This document shows, in pieces, positions 36,785-47,760 of a stretch of 64,000 bases of DNA; position 1 is the first letter of the stretch, and every line of letters begins with the position of its first letter. The stretch spans positions 37,532,607-37,596,606 of the forward strand of contig NC_084802.1 of assembly GCF_963169125.1 (NCBI RefSeq). Reading direction: 5' to 3'. The position numbers were made by a program, and so were the translations under genes. Source of the DNA: Humulus lupulus. Lineage: Eukaryota > Streptophyta > Magnoliopsida > Rosales > Cannabaceae. Below the pieces are notes generated by a model, which was given only the letters and a program-made list of their open reading frames with translations, did no database searches and was not told the DNA's origin.

Positions 36785-38209
36785 CTAGGCTCCTAACAAT
36801 CCCATTCGAGCAACATGCTCCAGAAATACACATATGGGTAAGCCTTTCGTTAGTGGGTCTGCCAACATGCTAGTAGTAGGCATATACTCAATAGAAATGA
36901 GGGACTCAGCGACTTTCTCTTTAACAAAATAATACTTTATATCAATATGCTTTGAGCGAGAAGTACTCCTAGTGTTCTTAGAGAAAGCTACTGCTGCGGA
37001 GTTGTCACAATACAATTTCAGCGGCCTCGAAATAGAGTCTACAACATTCAAAGCTGAAATGAAATTTCGCAGCCATATTGCTTGACAAGTAGCCTCATAA
37101 CACGCCATATATTCTGCCTCCATCGTAGAAGAAGCTGTGAGTGTCTGCTTGACACTTTTCCATGAAACAGCTCCTCCAGCCATCATATAAATGTAGCCTG
37201 AAGTAGACTTTTTATCATCCACGCATCCTGCATAATCGGCGTCACTGAACCCAACTATATCAAGAGTGTCAGCTCGCTGACAAGTCAACATATGATCCTT
37301 TGTACCCTGAAGATACCTCATGACTTTCTTAGCCGCTTTCCAATGGCTAAGACCAGGATCACTCAAGTATTTACCCAACACGCCGACAACAAAAGCAATA
37401 TCAGGGCGTGTGCATACTTGAGCATACATCAAGCTACCAACCAATGACGCATAAGGAATGACTTTCATTTCATCTCTCTCTTTATCATTTTGTGGACATT
37501 GGTCCTTTGAGAACTTATCACCCTTCACTATCGGTGCCTTCCCAGGAGAACATGCATGCATATTGAATCTTTTCAAGATCCGATCAATGTAAGTCTTCTG
37601 AGACAAACGAAGAATACCATTAGCCCTATCTTGAAGAATCTGAATCCCAAGCACATAGGAAGCCTCACCAAGATCCTTCATATCAAAATAGCTAAACAAA
37701 AGTTGTTTTGTCTCAGACAACAGATCAGAATTATTAGATGCAAGCAGGATGTCGTCGACATACAATACTAGAAAAATGAAACTGCTCCCACTGACCTTCA
37801 TGTATATACATTGATCGACAACATTCTCCTTGAAGCCATTTGCAGTGACAATCATATCGAACTTGAGATACCACTTCCTTGATGCTTGTTTAAGCCCATA
37901 GATTGACTTTTTGAGCTTGCAAACCATGTGTTCGTTGCCAGACTTCTCAAAACCAATAGGTTGAGTCATGTAAACATCTTCAAATAAATCTCCATTCAAG
38001 AAGGCAGTCCTCACATCCATTTGATTGAGTTCTAGATCAAAATGAGCAACTATAGCCATAATGATTCGCAACGAATCTTTGGTGGAAACAGGTGAAAATG
38101 TTTCTTTGAAATCAATACCTTCTCTCTGGCTATAGCCTTTAGCCACAAGCCTAGCCTTATACCTTTCCACTTGCCCATTCGAGTCACGTTTGATCTTATA
38201 CACCCATTT
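36785..38209 (-). CDS. Copia reverse transcriptase and RNase H (after an in-frame stop)
   Basis: This is the 3' half of the copia polyprotein, which copies element RNA into cDNA and degrades the template. The 472-residue stretch has YKARLVAKGYSQREGIDF (15-32), QMDVRTAFLNGDL (61-73), SIYGLKQASRKWY (100-112) and the catalytic LYVDDILLA (147-155). RNase H is marked by GFSDADYAGC...STSGY near 318-337, SSTMEAEYMA and LYCDNSAAV. It ends at the natural position after MADPLTKGLP and HVARMGLLGA. It is in the same frame as the upstream half and separated only by TGA at 38210-38212, so as the sequence stands RT cannot be made by ordinary translation. No other lesion was noticed. Confidence 0.93.
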   Translation of the reverse strand, partial: KWVYKIKRDSNGQVERYKARLVAKGYSQREGIDFKETFSPVSTKDSLRIIMAIVAHFDLELNQMDVRTAFLNGDLFEDVYMTQPIGFEKSGNEHMVCKLKKSIYGLKQASRKWYLKFDMIVTANGFKENVVDQCIYMKVSGSSFIFLVLYVDDILLASNNSDLLSETKQLLFSYFDMKDLGEASYVLGIQILQDRANGILRLSQKTYIDRILKRFNMHACSPGKAPIVKGDKFSKDQCPQNDKERDEMKVIPYASLVGSLMYAQVCTRPDIAFVVGVLGKYLSDPGLSHWKAAKKVMRYLQGTKDHMLTCQRADTLDIVGFSDADYAGCVDDKKSTSGYIYMMAGGAVSWKSVKQTLTASSTMEAEYMACYEATCQAIWLRNFISALNVVDSISRPLKLYCDNSAAVAFSKNTRSTSRSKHIDIKYYFVKEKVAESLISIEYMPTTSMLADPLTKGLPICVFLEHVARMGLLGA

Positions 38210-40912
38210 TCATCCAATGGGTCTGCAACCTTTGGGTAATTCAACCAACTCCCAAACCTCATTTTGTGACATAGAATTTAACTCATCTTTCATTGCATAC
38301 ATCCACAACACAGATTGAGGACTATTAATAGCTTCTTGATAGGTAACTGGCTCAAAAGTGTCTCCGACATCAAACTCATGTTCCTGTAAATAGACAAGGT
38401 AGTCATTAGGAATAGCAGACCTGCGAGTTCTCTGTGATCTTCTCACCATAGCTTCATCATCCCCAATATCAAGCTTTTCATCTTGGTCTTGATTTTGAGG
38501 TTCATCATGAGTTTCTACTGGAATCTGTTCAATCACAGGGTCATCAACAGGAGCGGAAGCGGAAGCAACAAGTACAGGGACATAAACACGTTCTTCCCTG
38601 AATACAATTTCTCTTAACCCTTGACTTGAACCAAATTCTTCTTCAAAATAGACAGCTCTATCTGATTCTATCACTCTGGTGGTGTGAGAAGGACAATAGA
38701 ACCTGGAACCCCTCGATCCAATAGTGTAACCTACAAAGTAGCCACTAATAGTTTTCGGATCAAGTTTCTTAGATTGTGGGTTATAGGGCCTTACTTCAGC
38801 TTTACATCCCCAAACATGAAAATGACGCAAACTTGGTTTCTTACCCGACCACAGCTCATATGGTGCCTTTGGGACAGACTTACTAGGTACTTGATTCAAG
38901 ATATAAGCAGCAGTTCTTAATGCCTCACCCCATAAAAATTCTGGCAAGCTAGAATGAATCAACATACAGCGCACCATGTCAAGAAGTGTGCGATTTCTCC
39001 TTTCAGCGATTCCATTCTGTTGGGGCGTCTCTGGCATTGTATATCTTGCATCAATACCACATTCCTGCAAGTATTTGGCAAAAGGCCCGGGGTTCCTTCC
39101 AGTTTCATCATAACGTCCATAATACTCTCCACCTCTATCAGAGTTTACAATTTTAATCTTCTTTCCCTTTTGAAGCTCAACATTCGTCTTGAAAATCTTA
39201 AAAGCATCCAAAGATTCAGATTTTTCACGAATGAGCTCAACATGACCATACCGGGAAAAATCATCAATGAAGGTGATAAAGTATCTATAACCACCCATAG
39301 CAGGTGGAACAAAAGGCCCACAAATATCAGTATGAATAGTGTCCAATACATCTGTGCACCTGTCTGACTTGCTTTTTCTAACCTTGGCAGTCAACTTTCC
39401 TTTTATACAATCAACACAGGCAGTGAAATCAGAGAAATCAAGATCCTGAAGTACACCATCCTTCACCAATCTCTCCATTCTATCTCTAGAAATATGTCCT
39501 AAACGTTTATGCCAAAGCATAGAAGATTTCAAATCTGATCTTGCACGTTTTGACCCAACAATAGCATTAAGAGAAGAAGAACAAGAAGAAGTAGAAGTAA
39601 CAGGAACAACATCATGTAAATCAAGCTTATATAAGTTTCCACATAAAGTTCCATTTCCAACCAACATAGAGTCACAATACAAAGTCAGTTTTCCAGATCC
39701 AAAATGAAGACTATAACCTAGTCTATCCAAAGTAGATACAGAAATCAAATTCCTCCTAATAGAGGGTAAATAAGCAACATCATGCAACTCCAAAAAATGC
39801 CCAGTATTTAGCTGCAGTCTAATAGTCCCAAAAAATTCAACTCTGACTTTAGTATCGTCTCCCATGTATACATGCTCCTCCAACCTACTCGGTCTTCTTC
39901 GGTTTGTCACTGCCTGCAAGGAATTTGTAACATGAATTGTAGCTCCAGTATCTAACCACCAAGTGTTTAAGGGCACATCAATAATATTGGACTCTAAACA
40001 AACCATCACAAGACAATTACCTTTCTTCTCTAAGTGCGCTTTGAGCTTTCGACAATCAGCTTTCTTATGCCCAAAGCATTGACAAAAGTTGCACTTCCCT
40101 TTGAAAAACTCATTCTTATGACCAGTTGAAGATGAGCTAGCTTGCCCATTTCCTTTAGGATGGTTGGCTTTCTTCTTAGGATGCTTTTGGTCACTAGAGT
40201 TGTTGGAAGTGAACTTTCTCTTGTGAGGATTGTTTGGGTTCGTCACCATGGAGATACTTCTTGCCCTACCTTTTCTCATGTCCTCCTCTTCCTTGGCAAG
40301 AATAGCAGACATCTCCCCAACAGTCCATTGCTCCTTCTGAGCATTGTAGCTTGATCTGATTGAATCAAACTGAGATGGAATGTTCTCCATCACTAACCAC
40401 ACCATGTAATCCTCACCAAGGTCCATATCCATGGCCTTAAGTTTATGATAGTGGCCCATGAGCTTGTCAATGTGAGCCCTGATGTCACCTGAACCATCGT
40501 AAACAATGTGATGCAGCATGTTCAAGTGTTCATTCTTCTCATTCTTTGAGAATTTCTTATACTTTTCCTTAATGGCAGCAAGAAAATCCTTTGCATTTTC
40601 AGACTTGGGAATACTATCACGAATGGATTCATCCATGTGATATCTCATAAGCATCAAGCAACAACGATTGGAGTGTTCCCAGTCCTCATAAGATTTCTTA
40701 GCCTTCTCAGTAGCATCATTAGCAGGCTTAGATGGTTCATCAATTCTCAAGGCCAAGTCCATTTTCATGAAGGTCAAGTTCATCGTGATATTTTCAATCC
40801 ACTGCTTGTGGTTGGTTGCATTCAGCGTCAAGACGGCTGGAGATCTAGGAATGCTTACAGCTGAATGAGAAACAAGAGCAATAACTATTAAATACATGTT
40901 ATGATAAACCAT
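38210..40912 (-). CDS. Copia gag, protease and integrase (ends at premature stop)
   Basis: The 900-residue frame begins with gag of the UBN2 type ([18 protein letters not shown], near 77-94). It continues with the CCHC zinc knuckle [14 protein letters not shown] near 275-290, protease [11 protein letters not shown] near 320, the integrase zinc region HKRLGHIS...CVDCIKGK, catalytic-core marks [15 protein letters not shown] and [12 protein letters not shown], and the linker up to [10 protein letters not shown]. It then meets TGA at 38210-38212, where homologues continue into RT, most simply one point mutation. The first 20 or so residues ([14 protein letters not shown]) do not look like conserved gag, so the true start may be a little downstream. 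Two of the three integrase acid motifs are plainly visible. Confidence 0.92.
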   Translation of the reverse strand: MVYHNMYLIVIALVSHSAVSIPRSPAVLTLNATNHKQWIENITMNLTFMKMDLALRIDEPSKPANDATEKAKKSYEDWEHSNRCCLMLMRYHMDESIRDSIPKSENAKDFLAAIKEKYKKFSKNEKNEHLNMLHHIVYDGSGDIRAHIDKLMGHYHKLKAMDMDLGEDYMVWLVMENIPSQFDSIRSSYNAQKEQWTVGEMSAILAKEEEDMRKGRARSISMVTNPNNPHKRKFTSNNSSDQKHPKKKANHPKGNGQASSSSTGHKNEFFKGKCNFCQCFGHKKADCRKLKAHLEKKGNCLVMVCLESNIIDVPLNTWWLDTGATIHVTNSLQAVTNRRRPSRLEEHVYMGDDTKVRVEFFGTIRLQLNTGHFLELHDVAYLPSIRRNLISVSTLDRLGYSLHFGSGKLTLYCDSMLVGNGTLCGNLYKLDLHDVVPVTSTSSCSSSLNAIVGSKRARSDLKSSMLWHKRLGHISRDRMERLVKDGVLQDLDFSDFTACVDCIKGKLTAKVRKSKSDRCTDVLDTIHTDICGPFVPPAMGGYRYFITFIDDFSRYGHVELIREKSESLDAFKIFKTNVELQKGKKIKIVNSDRGGEYYGRYDETGRNPGPFAKYLQECGIDARYTMPETPQQNGIAERRNRTLLDMVRCMLIHSSLPEFLWGEALRTAAYILNQVPSKSVPKAPYELWSGKKPSLRHFHVWGCKAEVRPYNPQSKKLDPKTISGYFVGYTIGSRGSRFYCPSHTTRVIESDRAVYFEEEFGSSQGLREIVFREERVYVPVLVASASAPVDDPVIEQIPVETHDEPQNQDQDEKLDIGDDEAMVRRSQRTRRSAIPNDYLVYLQEHEFDVGDTFEPVTYQEAINSPQSVLWMYAMKDELNSMSQNEVWELVELPKGCRPIG

Positions 40913-42151
40913 GTCATTTGTGCTCTTTTCTCATCAATATATGATCGCAAAATAACCAATGATCATTATGTATGCTAGAGTTCTTAGATACACATACAAA
41001 ATAGAACTTATACACAGGTAAGAACAATCTATTAAACATTATAATCAAATACATTAATTTACTATCGAAAGGATAGATAAATTGTGATTCATAATGTTTA
41101 ATAAATTTTCTTCACCATATTAAGTATCCTTACCAAGCAATTATTATCGATAGGATAATTAATTACTTATATAGATCTTAATGTAATTTTGGAGGAAAAA
41201 ACACAAAATTTAAATAAATAATTATTTAAATGTTCCTCTTTACTAAACAATTCACATGCTTATTCTTACGACAGGCAAGAAAATAAACAATAATTGTTGA
41301 CAATATATAATAAGATTCATGCCACAAAAGATTAAATACAAATACAATTATGAACACAATTCATGGATTAATCTTGTGCATAAACATATACAAATAGTAG
41401 GATATGAGAATATGAGTGAAATGGTAAAAATTTGGCCAAAAAACACCCCCCACGCGCCCCAAAATTTTTTATTTTTTATTTGTTAAATTTCAGAAAACGA
41501 CATGTAGTTTACCAAAAACAACATGTAGTTTACCAAAACGACTTGTCGTTTGTCACTATAAAAATCGACCCTTACATGCCAAAAATGACGTGTCGTTTTT
41601 ACGAAAAACGACGTGTCGTTTTTATACAAAAATCGACCCCCCTCACACGTCAAACGACATGTTGTTTTTTCTCTGAAGGGGCTCATGTCCGTACAAACGA
41701 CATGTCATTTTTTTCTTGACAGAGGCAAAACGACATGTCGTTTTTGTCGTCCCTGTCACCCAAATTTGACCCGTGGGTCTGCTACTCGGGTCTACGCGAC
41801 CCGGTTCGTGACCCGGTCGGATAGGCCATCTCCGACCACCAAATTGGACTCCGTTTGAGGGGTTTTGCTCCACGTCTCATCCTCTATCACTTTCCGGCCT
41901 CCATTTGGATTAAAAAACTCTCAAAACCAACAAACATATATACATTTATCTATGAAAGTTTTTGGAAAAAAATGGGTATCCATGGCCGAAAAGCACTCAA
42001 AAAATTCCCCAACATTTTGTAAAAAAATCGTCTAAACCCATTGATGATTAATATACTAATTTTCTTCATAGCCCAATTCAAAATTTCATTGTAAAAAAAA
42101 AAATTGACAAAAAATTGGGGTATATGACAATAAGCTCTAAAATCAAAAGAC
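40913..42151 (-). other. Long untranslated leader of the copia element
   Basis: About 1.24 kb between PBS and gag, AT-rich at the gag end and with a palindromic repeat cluster at 41493-41746. Short frames over the cluster (41432-41873) arise from the repeats and are not genes. Confidence 0.6.
41493..41746. repeat. Eight copies of an ACGACATGTCGT-type palindrome in the copia leader
   Basis: Copies lie near 41495, 41515, 41536, 41582, 41604, 41652, 41694 and 41727. The perfect form is AAAACGACATGTCGTTTT and variants change one to three bases. ACATGT or ACGTGT lies at the centre. Confidence 0.9.
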
Positions 42152-42167
42152 CTGGCTCATGATACCA
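42152..42167 (-). promoter_or_regulatory. Primer binding site of the copia element (initiator tRNA-Met type)
   Basis: On the minus strand it reads TGGTATCATGAGCCAG, two bases from the 5' LTR. It resembles the usual plant copia TGGTATCAGAGCC site with one extra base. Confidence 0.85.
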
Positions 42168-42169
42168 AT

Positions 42170-42464
42170 TGTTAAATTGAAAAACAATACTATGAGCATT
42201 ATCAATAAATCAGATTCAAAACAACATTACATGCTCATACAACAATCCAGGAACGCATTTTATTTAGAGTATTGAATTGAATATATATAGATGAAACATA
42301 CCTGACATTGAGTCTCTAATGTTCATCCTTGAATCTTTCACGATCTACACAAAACAATATTAGAAAAGCAATGCAAGAGAGATCTTATGGAGAGCAACCC
42401 TTACCAAACCATATACCTCTGTACTTTTCCCAACAACATATATGTTCTATATATATGTCTCATA
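42170..42464 (-). repeat. 5' LTR of the copia element, missing its outer 237 bp
   Basis: It matches 35863-36157 at 290 of 295 bases and then stops at CTCATA, after which ACACACACATATATA begins. The missing part corresponds to the U3 end that should carry the TG terminus. Confidence 0.88.
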
Positions 42465-45055
42465 ACACACACATATATATATATATATATGCTTTCTAAT
42501 AATTTGTTGTTCCCCACCATTTTTGTTAATGTATAATGAAGTTTGTAGTGAAAGTGCAATATTATCCTAAATGATGATGCTCATAATAGCTCTCTAATAA
42601 TCAAATAGAGAAAGAAAAAAAATAGTCATTTTAGGTTGCCTAGTGTTTACTTGTTTACTTCGCGAACTTCTTCATCTTAGAAACTTTTTAATCATGGTTA
42701 TTAGGTGGACAAAAACTAATGCGTTCAACATTAGTTTTTAATATATATTATATAACTCGTAGCACACGTTTGGATAAATGAAAGAATTGGTTTACAACTA
42801 GCTCCGATCCGTTTATAATTTTCATAATTAAGTTTTTCGGTTTTTCCCATTAAACAATTTCAAGTGTAAGGAATTGGTTTAACTGACAGTTTCATAATCA
42901 ATTTTTCACATGGACTTCATTAGCCGATATATTACTGTAATCTTTAACTTCTTATATAGCCAAAAATGAAAAATTGATAACAAAATACTAAGATGAATTT
43001 TCTAGCTAGTGTCTTTAGTTATATATATATATCTATATATATTAATGATATGATGTGATTTAAAAATTGAAAATACGCAGTGCAAGTAGATATGTATGTA
43101 TTCCTAGAAGAGAAGGTCCCAAAGTTGGAAAGGACTGAGTAAATAGGACCAAATACAATGGAAATAGATTCTTTTTGCAAACCCACAACATCCTGTGTTA
43201 TGTCTGAGCTGTGACCTTTTGTCTCCTCCTTACATGTGCTCATCTATTATACTATAAATCTTTGACCTTTTTCTCTAAAAAAAAAAGGAGAGGTACAATT
43301 TTTTTTTGAAAGAATCAAAGAAGATACACCAAAAGTTTAGAAAATAAATAAATGAAGGACTGTCCAACTTATGTCTATGCTGTCTGCTGTATGATATAGT
43401 GGAAATTGTGGAGCACAAGAAGTAGAGAATATAATTGCTGATTAAATAGTCTTCTTGACCAAAAAGAGAGAGGTCACATAAAATTACAAATACCCACAAT
43501 TCTACTTTATATATATATCACATTTGGACCGTTGATTTGTATTAAATCGACCAAGGGAAATTTTTTGTTATGGACTCGTTTTTATGTTTGGGCAATAAAC
43601 GAATAGGAAGAATATATAAGAGAGTTATTTTAATTAATATTTAAATAATATATTTTAAAAGAATACTTCAAATCATAAATTTATTTTTTATTTTTTAGAA
43701 CTTAGAGTAAAGATAAAATGGAAAATATATAAAAATATAAAATTTCATCAAAGAAAAAATCATTTTCATTTTTTTTATTTTTCCAAAGAACTCTAAAGGT
43801 TGGTACATACTTTTTTTTTCTTAGGAAGAGTTACCGAGCACAAACACTCAAAAAAAAAAAAAGAAGATCCAAACACTTCTTAATAGTAATTAGTAGATTT
43901 TGCAAGAGTTTTCATAATCATAGCCATGTCAAAGGACTATGTATGAAATGTTGTTAGAAGGTTTTATTTTGAATTGAAAAACAAATGGGATTAATCTCAC
44001 ATTGTTTGTGAGAGATTTTATTTTACTTTCTTGACCTTAATAGAGTTCATGGCTGTGTAGTGAAGATATATATTATTATATTTATATTATGGTTTTAGTT
44101 AAAAGTTTTATATTCTTAATGTGGTAGAGTTCAGACATATTTAGTTCGGCCATGTAATTGAGTTACTTGTCAGATTTGGTTTTTATTTTGTTGTTATTAT
44201 TATTCATTATAATTATTATTTAGATTAATTATAATTATTTATATTGTGTTATTTATAATTATTTATTTAAGTATTATATCTAATTCCGTTATATTTTTCA
44301 GACATATGAAACGAAACCGCCGAGTAGTCATTCATCATCAAAGTTAAATATAAAAAATATGTTGAGAATGAATTAAGGTGAGAGATGTTGTGGTCGTGTG
44401 GAATATTCAAAGTAATATATCCGATTTAAAGTTCTTTGAGTTTTGAGCTGCTTGCTGGTTGTCCTATACTAATATTTAGAATCTTTTGTTGGTTGTTTTG
44501 GAAAAATTAAAGGCCACAATTAATAAAGTGGCGTTATCTATATATATTTCTACACATATGTGTGTGGTTGTTCAACATCATTATTATTGAGGAATTTTAG
44601 GGGAATGTAATAAGCTTAATCGTACAAGATACGTTAAGAAAGTGACAAGGGAATAGGGCCACTAGTGCTCTGCTCCTCCAATAATACTAAATATGCATCA
44701 AGTTTGATAAGTACACCATACAACTCCACTCCACTCCAAAAATCAATCTCATCTCACTATTCAATTTCAGCTACTTTAATTTCAACTTTTTTCCTTGAGA
44801 TCGACAAACCTCGAGCGTGGAGGAGGAGGATGAGATCATGTTATTAAATATAACATATTTGGTAGTCTCGTGATGTCTTGGAGTTGTTCTCACCATTTTT
44901 CATTTCTTGTTCAATCTTGTTCGCCTTTTTAGCGCCACGGACTATACATTTCTACACAGAAATCCTCTTTCAAATATTATTTGAAATTCTATTTTTAGTA
45001 ATTATCAAATTAATTAAACTATGTGAATTAATTAAGGTGCGGAATGGTAATTAAA
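42465..45055. other. AT-rich spacer, no gene seen
   Basis: It has a (TA)n tract near 42474-42491 and poly-A runs. Frames at 43019-43243, 43275-43499 and 44665-44847 show no domain and have AT-driven composition. Confidence 0.5.
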
Positions 45056-47383
45056 TGTTGAAACAGATTTTAAATCTGTCGGGACAGAATCCGAACTTGT
45101 CACGACAAAAATTAAACACAATAAAAAAACAGTGCAAAAACAATAAAGAACACAACAAAATTTTACAAGGTTCAGAAACTCTTTCGGATAACCTATTCAT
45201 TGGAGCCACGCCCAGAGAATAAAACCAATTAATAAAGAATCACAAGTGCAAAATATTGACTTAAATAAAATAAGACTCCCTTTTGAGATTTGCCGCAACT
45301 TTATTGTACTTCTCTTCACTAATCTGATCTTGATTGAAACGCTCAACCAATTGAACTCCCTTCAATGGCCAGCGAGTGCTTGCATCCTCCCGACACAAGG
45401 CTTGTAAAAATCCTCTCCCGAAGACTTATAAAAATTGTGTTCAAATTACAACATGTATTGTAACGCCCTGGTTACCCCAGAATAGTTACGGTGAATGTTG
45501 AACCGTGAATTTAACTCGCTACCCAAGTTCTTTGGTTAAAAACATGCTTCTAGGTGTTATTAATAGGTTAAGGTGGAAAACCAATCAAAAGAGAAGGATA
45601 TATTTTATTTAAAACATAAAACTGTTCATGGGCCCATCAAAACGTTTACAAGTTATTTACAACTCAAAATGGTCATTACTGTTTAAATTTACAATCCGCC
45701 GACCTAAGCGGCAAAAATAGGGTAAACCCCCTAGTTCATTTGAGAACTCCTTGGCCGTGGTGGTCAAGCGGCCGCATATGTACACATCACCACCTAAGCT
45801 CTCCACTCAAGGCTGGGTGAGCTTTTCTTTTCCTTTACCTGCACCACATAGCACCCATGAGCCAAAGCCTGGCAGGAAAACACAATAACGCATGAATATA
45901 ATATCAACAATGATCATAATAATCATTCAGGACTTTCAGTCCAAAATAGAGGAGTGACAGTTCGAAAGTCACTAAAGTGAGTTCCGTTCCCATTAGCCAT
46001 GTGACGATAGGGTCACCTGGGCTTAACTAATAAGTGATCCTTTCACTAGCTTATCAAGATAGGTGTTCGATGAACTAGTCACCAATATAACCTACCGCAT
46101 GACCATAGAGTCACAACCATGGGATTTTGCTCCCTAGCCACGTGACAAGCAGTCACCTAGGCCTTACGCCCTGGCTCTGAGTAACTAGTCCTAGACTAGT
46201 CAAGCGCTTATAATTTTCATCGACCTTAGGGTCGGTCCAGCATTAATGTTCCTAGAGTCATTCAACGCTGATATCGATTAGATCTAATCTTTTATCGGCC
46301 CTGCGTCCATGACGCTTATGCCGTTTCTGACTCTCAGGTCAGTAATACGCGACCAGTGCCGTCCCTGACTAGTCAGTGCCATACACAAGTAAACAACACC
46401 TGCTAGCATTTAATATGCAATCCATGTCCACATTTAAACACTCAACATGCCTCAACGATAGCCATGCAAGTCATATATATAGGGTGCAGTTTTCTTACCT
46501 CTGATTCGAGTGAGAATGAATAAAGGAACGACCCTTGAGAACGATCGACCCTTTTGATTCCTTAGCGGTTACCTAATCATAACCAATTATAATCTCCATT
46601 AATGAAAATTAACAATGAAAGGGTCTTGACTGTTGACTGCGTTTTTAGCCAACGACGTGAGAACGTCAATAACGACAAGCCTTCAAGAGAAATAAAAACG
46701 ACAACAGACGGTACAAACAAGAAAAGTAAATAACACAAGAGATTTTTATAGTGGTTCAGCCCCGATTGTCGGTAATAGCCTAATCCACTTAGAGTTGTGA
46801 TTTATAGACCCGTACTCAAGATCAGATGGACTGAGCCAACTGAGTTTCTTCAGTACAGATTGCAAAAATACAAGAATTCTCTCTTATTTCAGTATTTTCT
46901 CTCTCTAGAATAGACAGTCCCAATTTTCTCTCTCTAGAAAGAAGAAGCAGAAAAGACCCCTCTCTCATCCCATAAGCTCCCTATTTATAAGCCTGGGATC
47001 CTCAATTGATATCCCCTTACAATCGGGATATTTTATTATTCATCTTATATTTATATTACAATAAATGTTTAAAATATAACTAATTCCTCAATTTGAGTGA
47101 GGAATGAGAGATTCCCGCGTATGTTGTTGAAGCTGTCTCTGGGAACCTTGACTTAGTCTCCTCTATCTAATTGATCCACCTCCTACTGACTACCCATGCA
47201 AGTGTTGGTCGGACGTGCATGGTGGTAGGACATGCATGGTGGGTTGAACGTGCATGGTGGTAGGACATGCACTTCTCTCCTCTATCATGACACTCTCCTC
47301 TAGCATGCCATGTTCCTCCTTGAACCAATCTCCTTGGCTTCTCCTCGGACCAAGGTGGTCCGAGGTAACCTCCTTGGCACCTC

Positions 47384-47462
47384 ACCTTGGACAATATTGA
47401 GGCAACCTCACCTTGGACAACATTGAGGCAACCTCACCTTGGACAACATTGAGGCAATCTCC
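47384..47462 (+). repeat. 26-bp minisatellite, three units
   Basis: Three units of CCTCACCTTGGACAA(C/T)ATTGAGGCA occur inside the nested LTR. The inverted sister copy has related units with longer spacing near 55550-55690. Confidence 0.85.
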
Positions 47463-47624
47463 TTTAACATCTCCCAAACATGTTCGATCGAACATTGTAT
47501 AGGCTCTCCTTATCAAAATCTAAGTCTCCATGCTCTTGCATGAGACTCCTCCTCCTTAGCTACTTACCTTGGACACGTTCGAGCCAACACTTAGGAAACC
47601 TTGGGAGGCTTGCCTCCTACACAC

Positions 47625-47760
47625 CCTTGGGGTCTCTTAGGACCACATCCTCCTTGGGGTCTCATAAGACCACTTTCTCCTTGGGGTCTCCTAAGACCAC
47701 TCCCTTGGGGTCTCCTAGGACCACATCCTCCTTGGGGTCTCCTAGGACCACTCCCCTTAG
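47625..47760 (+). repeat. 25-27 bp minisatellite, five units
   Basis: Five units of CTTGGGGTCTCCTAGGACCA followed by C(A/T)(C/T).CTC. The sister LTR at 55262-56441 has only two. The Pro/Leu/Gly-repeat frames over it are not genes. Confidence 0.85.

Larger units (their letters stand above)
35863..42464 (-). mobile_element. Ty1/copia LTR retrotransposon, nearly intact, with truncated 5' LTR
   Basis: A 3' LTR (35863-36394), PPT, a polyprotein in copia order (gag, protease, integrase, RT, RNase H), a 1.26 kb leader, a tRNA-Met-type PBS and a 295-bp partial 5' LTR are all present on the minus strand. The two LTRs differ at 5 of 295 shared positions. A single in-frame stop splits the polyprotein. 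The outer flanks on both sides are ACACACA-like. Confidence 0.93.

Noticed and set aside
41493..41746. CRISPR-like regular repeats
   Set aside because: Plant DNA inside a retrotransposon leader. Spacing is irregular, repeats are short palindromes and there are no cas genes.
41432..41873. Frames of 67-95 residues over the copia leader
   Set aside because: They arise from the palindromic repeats. The leader is expected to be untranslated and there is no homology.
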